A stretch of 64,000 nucleotides of DNA from Polynucleobacter nymphae (lineage in GTDB: Bacteria > Pseudomonadota > Gammaproteobacteria > Burkholderiales > Burkholderiaceae). Made by a program: the position numbers and the translations under genes. The stretch is taken from the NCBI RefSeq assembly GCF_018882155.1, contig NZ_JACVPA010000001.1, positions 682,001 through 746,000 on the forward strand, in the 5' to 3' direction. Positions within the stretch are counted from its first letter, which is position 1. Each line of letters starts with the position of its first letter. Under the pieces are notes generated by a model. It was not told the origin of the DNA and searched no databases. It worked only from the letters and a program-made list of their open reading frames with translations. This document shows, one piece after another, positions 37,379 to 45,232 of the stretch.

Positions 37379-38031
37379 GCACCAATAAACAACTCGCCTT
37401 AGTCATTGATCTTAATGTTTGTGTCGGCTGTCACGCCTGTGTCACCTCCTGCAAAGAGTGGAATACTTCGGGCTCTGCAGGGCCACTAACAGAGCTGAAT
37501 GCTTATGGCGCAAGCCCAAGTGGAACTTTTTTTAATAGGGTACAAACCTATGAAGCAGGATCATTCCCAAATACCCAAACAGTTCACTTTCCAAAATCCT
37601 GTCTGCATTGCGAAGAGCCTCCCTGCGTACCTGTTTGCCCAACAGGAGCAAGTTATAAGCGCAAAGAGGATGGCATCGTTTTAGTTGATTACGATAAATG
37701 TATTGGCTGCAGCTATTGCTCTTGGGCGTGCCCTTACGGAGCTCGTGAACTAGACGAAGAACGCCAAGTTATGACGAAATGTACTTTGTGTGTAGATCGT
37801 ATTTATAGCGAAACCTTGCCTGAATCAGAACGTAAGCCTGCATGCGTGCTCGCGTGCCCAACAAGCGCCCGTATTTTTGGTGATGTTCATGATCCAGAGT
37901 CGGACGCAAGTAAAGCGATTGCGGAGCGTGGAGGTTATGCCCTCATGCCTGAATGGGAAACCCAGCCTGCTAACCACTACTTACCTCGCTCGATTATGGA
38001 AACGATTGACGCAGCAAGGAATGATAAATAA
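37375..38031 (+). CDS. soeB: Four-cluster ferredoxin-like subunit, probable SoeB
   Basis: A 218-residue iron-sulfur protein of the DmsB/PsrB type. It has four cysteine groups: CVGCHACVTSC, CLHCEEPPCVPVCP, CIGCSYCSWACP and CTLC...CVLACP, enough for four [4Fe-4S] clusters. It carries electrons from the molybdenum subunit to the membrane subunit and has no signal peptide. The GTG start overlaps the soeA stop (GTGA) and its stop overlaps soeC (TAATG), so the three are co-translated. Confidence 0.9.
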   Translation: MSTNKQLALVIDLNVCVGCHACVTSCKEWNTSGSAGPLTELNAYGASPSGTFFNRVQTYEAGSFPNTQTVHFPKSCLHCEEPPCVPVCPTGASYKRKEDGIVLVDYDKCIGCSYCSWACPYGARELDEERQVMTKCTLCVDRIYSETLPESERKPACVLACPTSARIFGDVHDPESDASKAIAERGGYALMPEWETQPANHYLPRSIMETIDAARNDK

Positions 38032-38966
38032 TGCGTCCCCAATTTTCCATTATCTTTTTTACAACTCTAGCTGGAATGGCGCAAGGCTTGTTGTTTTTCA
38101 TTGCTCTTTTGAATATAGAAGCGCCCATCTTGTCTGCTCCATTTCTAGCAATACTCGCCTTACCTGTGAGCTTCATACTACTGACATTAGGCTTGGTGGC
38201 CTCATTTTTTCATTTAGGACATCCTGAGCGTGCTTGGCGTGCCGCAATGATGTGGCGTACTTCTTGGCTATCTAGAGAAGTGCTCGCTCTACCGACAGTG
38301 ATGCTACTAACAGCAATGACATTCCTCTTTGTCATTTCTGGGTTAGTGCCAGTATGGCTCTGGGCAGTATTACTGATCAGCATCCTAGCCCTATGGATCT
38401 GTACTGCCAAAATTTACCAATGCATTCGTTTTATTCAGGAATGGTCGCATCCCTCTACTCTCAGCAACTTCATCCTGCTAGGATTGACCTCAGGTGGCCT
38501 GCTACTGGAATTTCTTCTGATGCTTTGGAATGAGCCGGGCGCTCCTTTGGACATGAGCATGATTTCGGGCGCTAACTTTATCTTGTTATTTCTTGCCCTC
38601 AATCTCAAGCTATGGATCTGGCGTCGCAATCAAAAGTTAAAGCCTAAGTCCAATTTAGCTTCTGCTACAGGCATTAAAGGTAACAATATTCGCCAAACTT
38701 CCATGGGGTTTATGGGCGGCAGCTTTAATACTCGAGAATTTTTCCATCATCAAACTGATCGAGTCATTAGCAATATTAGAAAAATTATTTTATTGATGAC
38801 TTATATAGGTCCAATGATCTTGCTAGCCTTTTCGATGAATTCGCCCAGTATTATCCAAATAGCGATTGCCTTACTCATGCATTACATTGGGCTGTTAGCG
38901 GAAAGATGGATGTTTTTTGCTGAAGCAAATCACCCTCAAAATTTGTACTATCAGAGAGTGTCATAA
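38031..38966 (+). CDS. soeC: Membrane anchor subunit, probable SoeC (DmsC-like)
   Basis: A 311-residue protein with about eight hydrophobic helices, of the DmsC-like anchor type. The segment FFHLGHPERAWRAAMMWRTSWLSREVL is typical of DmsC-like anchors. It should anchor SoeAB to the inner membrane and pass electrons to the quinone pool. The TAATG overlap with soeB and the 14-base gap to the next gene place it inside the pta-soeABC-nitroreductase unit. Confidence 0.87.
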   Translation: MRPQFSIIFFTTLAGMAQGLLFFIALLNIEAPILSAPFLAILALPVSFILLTLGLVASFFHLGHPERAWRAAMMWRTSWLSREVLALPTVMLLTAMTFLFVISGLVPVWLWAVLLISILALWICTAKIYQCIRFIQEWSHPSTLSNFILLGLTSGGLLLEFLLMLWNEPGAPLDMSMISGANFILLFLALNLKLWIWRRNQKLKPKSNLASATGIKGNNIRQTSMGFMGGSFNTREFFHHQTDRVISNIRKIILLMTYIGPMILLAFSMNSPSIIQIAIALLMHYIGLLAERWMFFAEANHPQNLYYQRVS

Positions 38967-38980
38967 AAAGTACCCAGTCT

Positions 38981-39550
38981 ATGGATGACTTTGCTGAAAA
39001 ACTTATTCATGGCAGGGTTCATGTCTCACCTAAAAGACTAGGCAATCCTGGCCCTGATGAGGCACAAAAGAATCAGATTCTATTAGCGGCAAATGCTGCT
39101 CCAGACCACGGCAGAATGATGCCTTGGCGCTTTATTGAAATCGGGCAAGTGAGTCGCGATGCTCTAGGCGAGGTCTTCTCCCAGTGTCTACTCGATCGCG
39201 ATCAAAACGCCACGTCAGAACAACTTCAAGAAGCTAGGGAGAAAGCCTTACGAGGCCCCCTACTTCTATTGGCCATTGCTGACTATGCTGATAGCACCAA
39301 TGAAATTAGCAAAGAAGAGAAACTAGTGTCCTTAGGGTGTGCAGTTCAGAACATTTTGCTAAGCGCTTACGCTCTTGGCTTCGGATCTGGGCTCTCTAGT
39401 GGCAAAGCTCTACAAAGCCCAAGGCTGAGAGGTTTATTTAATCTTCCGGATCATGAAGACCCGATTTGCTTTATCACTATTGGCGCAGTCACGAAAACTA
39501 AACCTGGACGAATCAGGCCTAGCTTATCCGCATACCATTCTATTTTTTAG
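38981..39550 (+). CDS. Nitroreductase family flavoprotein (YdjA-like)
   Basis: A 189-residue FMN-dependent oxidoreductase. The visible family pieces are NAAPDHGRMMPWRFIEIG near residue 38, LVSLGCAVQNILLSAYALGFGSGLSSG in the middle and PICFITIGAVTKTKPGR at the end. The small single-domain form resembles E. coli YdjA. Its substrate is unknown. It is the last gene after soeC and may reduce a pathway intermediate or be a passenger. Its stop codon overlaps that of the aconitase X small-subunit gene on the other strand by 4 bases. Confidence 0.85.
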   Translation: MDDFAEKLIHGRVHVSPKRLGNPGPDEAQKNQILLAANAAPDHGRMMPWRFIEIGQVSRDALGEVFSQCLLDRDQNATSEQLQEAREKALRGPLLLLAIADYADSTNEISKEEKLVSLGCAVQNILLSAYALGFGSGLSSGKALQSPRLRGLFNLPDHEDPICFITIGAVTKTKPGRIRPSLSAYHSIF

Positions 39551-39954
39551 AGCACTTCAACCGTCTTATGAATTGGGTCTATACGCAGACGTGACCCACT
39601 CTGAATCGCCTGCGTGATATCACAGTCAAAACCACTCAGCATTGGTATATCTGCATGTGCAGCGCCTTGGGCCAAAATAGGGTTAGCCGCATTAAAAATA
39701 ATCGCTAATGGGCAAAGATTTCTAGACTTCATTTCATATAGCATCCATGCACTTGCTACACCACCCTTAGCAGCATCTAAAACTAAAATCTTATCTTTAT
39801 AGGATTGGCCAAAAAGCCTATGGGCTGGTCTTGAAAAAACACCTTTAAGACGGTCCAAGTCATATCGGGCAGAAAAACCATCTGAGGCACTTAAACATTC
39901 GCCTTCAATGCTATTGCCTTGTGCATGTTTGGCCTGATATATTTTTCCACTCAT
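39547..39954 (-). CDS. Aconitase X swivel-domain small subunit (DUF126)
   Basis: A 135-residue protein matching the swivel domain of aconitase X: GECLSASDGFSARYDLD at the start, SYKDKILVLDAAKGGVASAWMLYEM in the middle, and PMLSGFDCDITQAI. In split (two-subunit) AcnX this domain completes the active site of the large subunit. Known AcnX enzymes dehydrate cis-3-hydroxy-L-proline or (R)-mevalonate 5-phosphate. Its ATG overlaps the large-subunit stop (ATGA). Substrate here unknown. Confidence 0.87.
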   Translation of the reverse strand: MSGKIYQAKHAQGNSIEGECLSASDGFSARYDLDRLKGVFSRPAHRLFGQSYKDKILVLDAAKGGVASAWMLYEMKSRNLCPLAIIFNAANPILAQGAAHADIPMLSGFDCDITQAIQSGSRLRIDPIHKTVEVL

Positions 39955-41183
39955 TTCAATCTCCCAGAAACCGCTGCGTCAACGCAATCTTCCATAGAAG
40001 CTAACATCGGCGTATACCCATACCCACCCAAGATATTGACTATCTTTGCACTATTGGTTGCTAGCACCTTCCAGCCGTTTGCCTCAGCAATCTCTCTTGC
40101 ATAAGATTGATAAAAACACATTCCTGAAAATACCGTTCCCCCAGCATTCTCGATCATTGCCGTATAACCCATGCGGTCTGCATCAGGTTTTACTTGTGGG
40201 CTTGTCATTGCTAATAATGGCTTGATAAATTTCTTGCCATTACATAGCTCTGCGATACTTTTCATTTCCATCAAACTTAACTGAGGTGCTGAAAAGACCA
40301 CTACATCAACCTCCTCTGCAATACGGTACGAGTTTTGTAGACTCATCACTTCTTCTTGGGTAATCACCACCTCTGGAAGATGGAGGTACTCCAAATCTCG
40401 GGCATGCAAAGCTTCGGGCGTAACACCCAAGACATGAAATAAAGCTGTAGATCCAAAACTCGCCATTGCAGCACCAAAATGTTTCATTGCATCAGAGCCT
40501 GGATGACCTTCGATACCTTCAAGCACTGGTACGGACCAGTAGTTGCCTGATTTTTTTCCAATCACACCACCTAATGCGCCCCACTCATTTAACGTTTTGG
40601 GGGTCCAGAGTGTTTTAAATCGATGGGTTGGCTTACGATGCTCATCAAGATGGTAGCCATAGCGTGGCGTTCTTCCGGTAAGCCCAGCTGCTAGCGCCGA
40701 AGGTCCACCCTCAAAATTAGATCTAGCGCCACAAACGCTATTTGAATAGATCACGACGCCCGTATCACCAAACGCTAAGTGCTCACCAAAAACAGGGGCC
40801 ATGATGGTTTGATAATTAATGCAGGTATCAGTCATAGAGACGCCCATTTTGACAAATGCATTGATTGCACGTCTTTCTAACTCAACCATTTTTTCAGTTT
40901 GGCCAAGTTGCTTGGCTTTTGTAAAGTCAGTGCCTCTTGGATCAGTAATAGTAGGAATGCGAACTTGCCGAGCCTCGAATGTATTTTGAGCTAAGCTTTC
41001 CAACCACTCTACACCTGACTCACCCAAGCTTTCAGTATCGGCCATGATATGCGCCTGAGATACTGGGACCAAGTCTTGGGCACTGAAAAATTCACCGACT
41101 TTAATTTGATGCGCAATTGCAATCTGCCTTACTGGACCAAATTCACCAGCTAGCATTGCTTTTTCTTCTTCGTTCAACTTCAT
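39951..41183 (-). CDS. Aconitase X catalytic large subunit (DUF521)
   Basis: A 410-residue dehydratase subunit. AcnX landmarks are LNEEEKAMLAGEFGPVRQIAI at the N-terminus, MTDTCINYQ, VIYSNSVCGARSNFEGGPSALAAGLTGRTP and GMCFYQSY; the cysteines in these are candidates for iron or iron-sulfur ligands. Only 17 bases separate it from the Bug gene upstream, and it overlaps the small subunit. Linkage to a Bug protein is common for AcnX in proteobacteria, but the xsc neighbour is not what the hydroxyproline pathway would predict; no proline racemase or pyrroline reductase genes are nearby. A dehydratase for a hydroxylated (sulfo-)acid is conceivable. Confidence 0.88.
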   Translation of the reverse strand: MKLNEEEKAMLAGEFGPVRQIAIAHQIKVGEFFSAQDLVPVSQAHIMADTESLGESGVEWLESLAQNTFEARQVRIPTITDPRGTDFTKAKQLGQTEKMVELERRAINAFVKMGVSMTDTCINYQTIMAPVFGEHLAFGDTGVVIYSNSVCGARSNFEGGPSALAAGLTGRTPRYGYHLDEHRKPTHRFKTLWTPKTLNEWGALGGVIGKKSGNYWSVPVLEGIEGHPGSDAMKHFGAAMASFGSTALFHVLGVTPEALHARDLEYLHLPEVVITQEEVMSLQNSYRIAEEVDVVVFSAPQLSLMEMKSIAELCNGKKFIKPLLAMTSPQVKPDADRMGYTAMIENAGGTVFSGMCFYQSYAREIAEANGWKVLATNSAKIVNILGGYGYTPMLASMEDCVDAAVSGRLK

Positions 41184-41200
41184 ATCTTTTTTCCCATCAA

Positions 41201-42184
41201 TTAATCAACGGTGGCACCAGAATCTCGAACTACTCTAGCCCATTTAGCAATTTCGCTTGTCTGAAAATTGGCCAAACTCTCTTTAAAGTCAGTATTAGGC
41301 TGGACGCCTAAGTTCCCAAGCCGCTCTTTAAATGCTGCCGACTGAGCTACCTTCTCGGTATCTGACCTGAGTTTTTTCGTAATGCCCTCTGGTAATTTGG
41401 CTGGTCCAAATAATGCCCACCAAGCAGTAGATTCAAATTGTGGGTAGCCTAATTCAGCAACCGTAGGAACATTTGGTAATAAAGGTGAGCGTGTTTTACT
41501 AGTTACTGCTAGTGCCCGCAATTTTCCAGAGGTAATATGTGGCAATACAGACTGAATTGGATCAAACATTAACGGGATTTGACTGCCAATCAGGTCAGTT
41601 ACAGCAGGCGCACTTCCTTTGTATGGAATATGCTTAAATTTAGTCTGAGTAGTTGATTCAAATAAAGCTGCAGTTAAATGTCCTGGGGTGCCATTCCCTG
41701 CAGTGCCAAAAGCAATCGTATCTGGCTTTGATTTTGCCTCCGTGATTAACTCAGCGAGCGTCTTAATCTTGTCATTAGCATTAACAACAATGACTACAGG
41801 TGCGCTAGCAACCAATGCAATCGGTGTGAAATCCTTAGTCATATCATAGGGAAGCTGCTTGTATAAGCTACCGTTAATTGCATTTGTCCCTACCGTACCC
41901 ATAAACAAGGTATATCCGTCTGGTGCTGACTTAGCTACTAAATCTGCCCCAATAGAGCCGCCTGCTCCACCCTTATTTTCAATGACTACTTGCTCTTTCA
42001 GAAGATCACCCAATAGCAGAGCCAATGGCCTTGCAACAATATCAGTAGGACCCCCAGGAGGAAAAGGGACAATTAATCTGATGGGCTTAATTGGATAAGA
42101 TTGCGATAGAACATTGCTAGAGAATAAAAGCAAACTCAAGATCGCTAAAAGATATTTTCCAGTTATATATGAAAACCGATTCAT
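41201..42184 (-). CDS. Bug/TctC-family periplasmic binding protein upstream of aconitase X
   Basis: A 327-residue protein with a signal peptide (cleavage after VLSQS near residue 28) and the Bug core SYPIKPIRLIVPFPPGGPTDIVARPL, then ENKGGAGGSIGADLVAKSAPDGYT. It probably binds the substrate of the aconitase X encoded 17 bases downstream. A terminator-like hairpin separates it from xsc. No TctAB partners are present. Confidence 0.88.
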   Translation of the reverse strand: MNRFSYITGKYLLAILSLLLFSSNVLSQSYPIKPIRLIVPFPPGGPTDIVARPLALLLGDLLKEQVVIENKGGAGGSIGADLVAKSAPDGYTLFMGTVGTNAINGSLYKQLPYDMTKDFTPIALVASAPVVIVVNANDKIKTLAELITEAKSKPDTIAFGTAGNGTPGHLTAALFESTTQTKFKHIPYKGSAPAVTDLIGSQIPLMFDPIQSVLPHITSGKLRALAVTSKTRSPLLPNVPTVAELGYPQFESTAWWALFGPAKLPEGITKKLRSDTEKVAQSAAFKERLGNLGVQPNTDFKESLANFQTSEIAKWARVVRDSGATVD

Positions 42185-42216
42185 CTCAATCTGCTCCTGG
42201 TTAGGATGGTCTTAAT

Positions 42217-42234
42217 TTCTCTAACTGTAGAGAA
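42217..42234. promoter_or_regulatory. Perfect inverted repeat upstream of the bug-acnX unit
   Basis: TTCTCTA (42217-42223), ACTG, TAGAGAA (42228-42234): a perfect 7-bp inverted repeat 33 bases before the Bug start. It may be an operator or part of a compound terminator with the adjacent hairpin. Confidence 0.35.
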
Positions 42235-42235
42235 G

Positions 42236-42262
42236 AAAAAGTCCAGTTAAACCGGACCTTTT
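42236..42262 (-). terminator. Terminator-like hairpin after xsc
   Basis: On the minus strand AAAAGGTCCGG pairs, with a few G-T wobbles, with CTGGACTTTTT around a 5-base loop, about 22 bases past the xsc stop, and runs into TTTTTCTTC. It suggests that xsc is largely monocistronic. Confidence 0.6.
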
Positions 42263-42283
42263 CTCATTATTAACTACTTCTTA

Positions 42284-44092
42284 TTAGACGTAATCTTTGT
42301 ACTTATCTAAGAGGCGTACTGGCTTAGAAAGTGCGTCGCGACGGAAAGGATCACCCAGTTCACGGGTACACATAATCTCAACAACACAGGTTTTGCCCTC
42401 TTTCATTTGCATCTCAACCGCCTTCTTAAGAGCAGGGCCAACTTGATCAAGTTGATCAACCACAATTCCCTCTGCACCCATCGATTTGGCAATATCTGCA
42501 AAACTTGGACTATCTAATTCGCCAGCAACAAAGCGGCGGTTATAGAAATCTACCTGATTCTTTTTCTCTGCGCCCCATTGACGATTGTGAAATACCACCG
42601 CCGTCACAGGAATGTCATGGCGAACTGCAGTCAGAATCTCTACCATACTCATCGCCCACGCACCATCGCCAGCATAGGCAATTGCAGGGCGATTAGAAGC
42701 AGCTGCTTTCGCACCAATAATGGTTGGCAATGCGTAACCGCAATTACCAAAGCTCATTGGGGCAAAAAAACTACGTGGCTTTTCAAAGCGGAGGTAACTA
42801 TTTGCCACAGAATTAATATTACCGATATCAGTAGACACCATCACATCAGCTGGCATCGCCTTCTCAAGCTCACGCAACACTTGACGCGGATGCAAATAAT
42901 GGCCGCCCGTTGGGGTCTGCTCTTTTTTCTGCTCTTCAATCATGTCAAGACTGAACGGGTCGCGCTCATGCGTCCATTCGTCTAATTCTTTTTCCCATGT
43001 AGCTTTTTCGGTAGCAATCGTCTTTGCACGGTCAGCCTTTGTCGCATCACAAACCAAAGTCTTACCAGCTAAACGCTTAGTCAAGGCGATGGCTGCTTCT
43101 TTTGCATCACCACAAATACCTACTGAAATTTTCTTAACCAAGCCCAACATTTTGTTATCAGCATCAATCTGAATAATCTTGGCATTCTTAGGCCAATAAT
43201 CCATACCATGCTGTGGCAAAGTACCAAATGGGCCAAGGCGTGAGCCTAATGCAACGACTACGTCAGCCTGAGAGATCAGCTTCATGGCAGCCTTTGAGCC
43301 TTGATAGCCTAAAGGACCGCACCATAGAGGATGGCTTGCTGGGAAGGAGTCATTATGAAGATAGCTATTAACTACGGGGGCGCCTAAACGCTCAGCAAAC
43401 GCCTTACATTCCTCCACTCCATCGGCCATCACTACGCCACCACCAGAAATAATGACTGGGAATTTTGCATTCGCCAATAACTCTGCAGCTTCATCTAAAC
43501 TCTTCTCGCCACCAGGGCCGCGATCAAGACGATGGGGTTGTGGAATCTCTACTTCAATCTCACCATAGAAATAATCGCGAGGAATATTTAATTGGGTTGG
43601 GCCCATTTCTGACATCGCACGATCAAAGCAGCGACCGGTATATTCAGCCATCCGTTTTGGATTATTGACGTGGCCTTGATATTTAGTGAACTCTTCAAAC
43701 ATTGGTAATTGATTGGCTTCCTGAAAGCCGCCTAAACCCATGCCCATCGTTCCAGTCTCTGGAGTCACAATCACTACCGGGCTATGCGCCCAATAAGCAG
43801 CTGCAATACCTGTAACGCAGTTACTAATGCCAGGTCCATTTTGACCAATCACTACACCATGACGACCACTTACTCGTGAGTAGCCGTCTGCCATATGTGC
43901 AGCACCCTGCTCATGCACCACTGGTATTAAACGAATACCAGCAGGAGCAAAAATATCCATTGCATCCATAAAGGCAGAGCCCATGATGCCAAAAATATCA
44001 GTTACCTTATTAGCGGCCATTGTTTCGACAAAAGCCTCTGAGGGGGTCATTTTTTGTGGGCCAGCAGGTAAATTAGTGCCTGTCTTAGACAT
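42284..44092 (-). CDS. xsc: Sulfoacetaldehyde acetyltransferase
   Basis: A 602-residue thiamine-diphosphate enzyme with the three domains of the acetolactate-synthase superfamily. The N-terminal part has VHEQGAAHMADGYSRVSGRHGVV with the catalytic glutamate. The C-terminal ThDP-binding motif is GDGAWAMSMVEILTAVRHDIPVTAVVFHNRQWG. Xsc-specific features visible are the start KMTPSEAFVETMAANKVTDIFGIMGSAFMD in pieces and the ending FRRDALSKPVRLLDKYKDYV. Xsc cleaves sulfoacetaldehyde with phosphate to acetyl phosphate and sulfite, and is the point where taurine, isethionate and sulfoacetate pathways meet. The substrate would come from SauS, the phosphate ester goes to Pta and the sulfite to SoeABC. 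A candidate operator lies 26 bases upstream of the ATG. Confidence 0.95.
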   Translation of the reverse strand: MSKTGTNLPAGPQKMTPSEAFVETMAANKVTDIFGIMGSAFMDAMDIFAPAGIRLIPVVHEQGAAHMADGYSRVSGRHGVVIGQNGPGISNCVTGIAAAYWAHSPVVIVTPETGTMGMGLGGFQEANQLPMFEEFTKYQGHVNNPKRMAEYTGRCFDRAMSEMGPTQLNIPRDYFYGEIEVEIPQPHRLDRGPGGEKSLDEAAELLANAKFPVIISGGGVVMADGVEECKAFAERLGAPVVNSYLHNDSFPASHPLWCGPLGYQGSKAAMKLISQADVVVALGSRLGPFGTLPQHGMDYWPKNAKIIQIDADNKMLGLVKKISVGICGDAKEAAIALTKRLAGKTLVCDATKADRAKTIATEKATWEKELDEWTHERDPFSLDMIEEQKKEQTPTGGHYLHPRQVLRELEKAMPADVMVSTDIGNINSVANSYLRFEKPRSFFAPMSFGNCGYALPTIIGAKAAASNRPAIAYAGDGAWAMSMVEILTAVRHDIPVTAVVFHNRQWGAEKKNQVDFYNRRFVAGELDSPSFADIAKSMGAEGIVVDQLDQVGPALKKAVEMQMKEGKTCVVEIMCTRELGDPFRRDALSKPVRLLDKYKDYV

Positions 44093-44117
44093 TCAGCTCT
44101 CCTAGATATTCAATTAA

Positions 44118-44136
44118 ACGGAACATTTTGTTCTAC
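44118..44136. promoter_or_regulatory. Candidate IclR-type operator upstream of xsc
   Basis: ACGGAACATTTTGTTCTAC: perfect arms GAACA and TGTTC around TTT, beginning with the same ACGGAACA as the site at 32622-32640. It lies in the xsc/cobS-like divergent region (44093-44234). Confidence 0.55.
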
Positions 44137-44234
44137 AATCCATATATTAATCGTGTATTTTCCCCCATGTCAAGTATATAAACCCCAATATGGAATATAT
44201 TTGACAACGCATTAAGACTTTTAAAGGACGCACC

Positions 44235-45212
44235 ATGGCTGCCAGCCCCCCATCCATCGACTTATTGAATTTTCAACCGGATAAGATGGTTTCTCTGCAT
44301 TCTGTCTTCCCCGAGTGCAGGGGCTTTGCCGATTTCCAAATTCCAGCATTTAGTCAAAAATCTGACTTAGTACCGTCAGTTGATCCAAGTTATCAACTCA
44401 ATCCGCAAGCCAGTGTGGCCATTCTTGCTGGCTTTGCCTACAACCGCAGAGTGCTCATTCAGGGCATGCATGGCACTGGTAAATCAACTCACTTAGAACA
44501 AGTTGCTGCTCGCTTAAATTGGCCTTGCTTACGCATTAATCTAGACGGGCAAATTACCCGCATGGATCTGGTTGGAAAAGAAATCATCACCCTTGAGGAT
44601 GGCAAGCAAATTACTCAGTTCCAAGAAGGACTCATTCCATGGAGTCTACAGCGCTCAATTGCACTAATACTAGATGAATATGATGCCGGTCAAGCTGATG
44701 TCATGTTTGTGATTCAACGCATGCTTGAACGCGAAGGACGTCTCACCCTGCTTGATCAAAATAGAGTGATCGAGCCCAACCCAGCATTTCGGATTTTTGC
44801 GACTAGCAATACCGTTGGCTTAGGCAACTGGAATGGGCTGTATCAAGGAACCCAGTTACTCAACCATGGGCAAATGGACCGCTGGGATATCGTTGCTGCC
44901 CTCAATTATTTAGAGCCGGCGGAAGAAGAAAAAATATTACTAGCAAAGGTTCCAGAGCTTTCGCCGGAGACTGCAAAGCAAATGATTGCTCTTGCCAATC
45001 TCAGTAGAAAAGGATTTGAGGCTGGTGATATCTCCACTCTCATGTCAACTAGAACCCTGATTACCTGGGGAGAAAATTGGCGCATCTTTAAGGACTTGCA
45101 ACTTGGCTTTACCTTAGCGTTTTTGAATAAGTGCGAGTCAGAAGAAAAAGCATTGGTTGCAGAATACTATCAGCGCTGCTTTGCAGCTGAGCTGGTTATT
45201 AATCAAAACTAG
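44235..45212 (+). CDS. CobS-like MoxR-type AAA+ ATPase
   Basis: A 325-residue AAA+ protein. Walker A is GMHGTGKST near residue 79, Walker B LILDEYDA near 145, then SNTVGLGNWNGLYQGTQ and the arginine-finger region MDRWDI. This is the CobS pattern of cobalt chelatase, with a short N-terminal extension. No cobalamin-biosynthesis genes or CobN large subunit are nearby, so a cobaltochelatase role is unlikely here. Paired with the VWA gene that follows (20-base gap), it resembles MoxR-VWA chaperone systems that insert metals or activate enzymes. It is divergent from xsc. Confidence 0.85.
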   Translation: MAASPPSIDLLNFQPDKMVSLHSVFPECRGFADFQIPAFSQKSDLVPSVDPSYQLNPQASVAILAGFAYNRRVLIQGMHGTGKSTHLEQVAARLNWPCLRINLDGQITRMDLVGKEIITLEDGKQITQFQEGLIPWSLQRSIALILDEYDAGQADVMFVIQRMLEREGRLTLLDQNRVIEPNPAFRIFATSNTVGLGNWNGLYQGTQLLNHGQMDRWDIVAALNYLEPAEEEKILLAKVPELSPETAKQMIALANLSRKGFEAGDISTLMSTRTLITWGENWRIFKDLQLGFTLAFLNKCESEEKALVAEYYQRCFAAELVINQN

Positions 45213-45232
45213 TACTCCTTTACTGTTAGATC

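Noticed and set aside
34493..38966. Thiosulfate, polysulfide or DMSO reductase (PhsABC/PsrABC/DmsABC)
   Set aside because: The same family, but SoeA-like lacks a twin-arginine signal and the operon sits with two sulfite-releasing enzymes, which fits cytoplasmic sulfite oxidation better. A phylogeny would decide.
42284..44092. Acetolactate synthase large subunit or oxalyl-CoA decarboxylase
   Set aside because: The same ThDP superfamily, but the specific N- and C-terminal sequences and linkage with pta, sauS and soe point to Xsc; no small regulatory subunit gene is adjacent.
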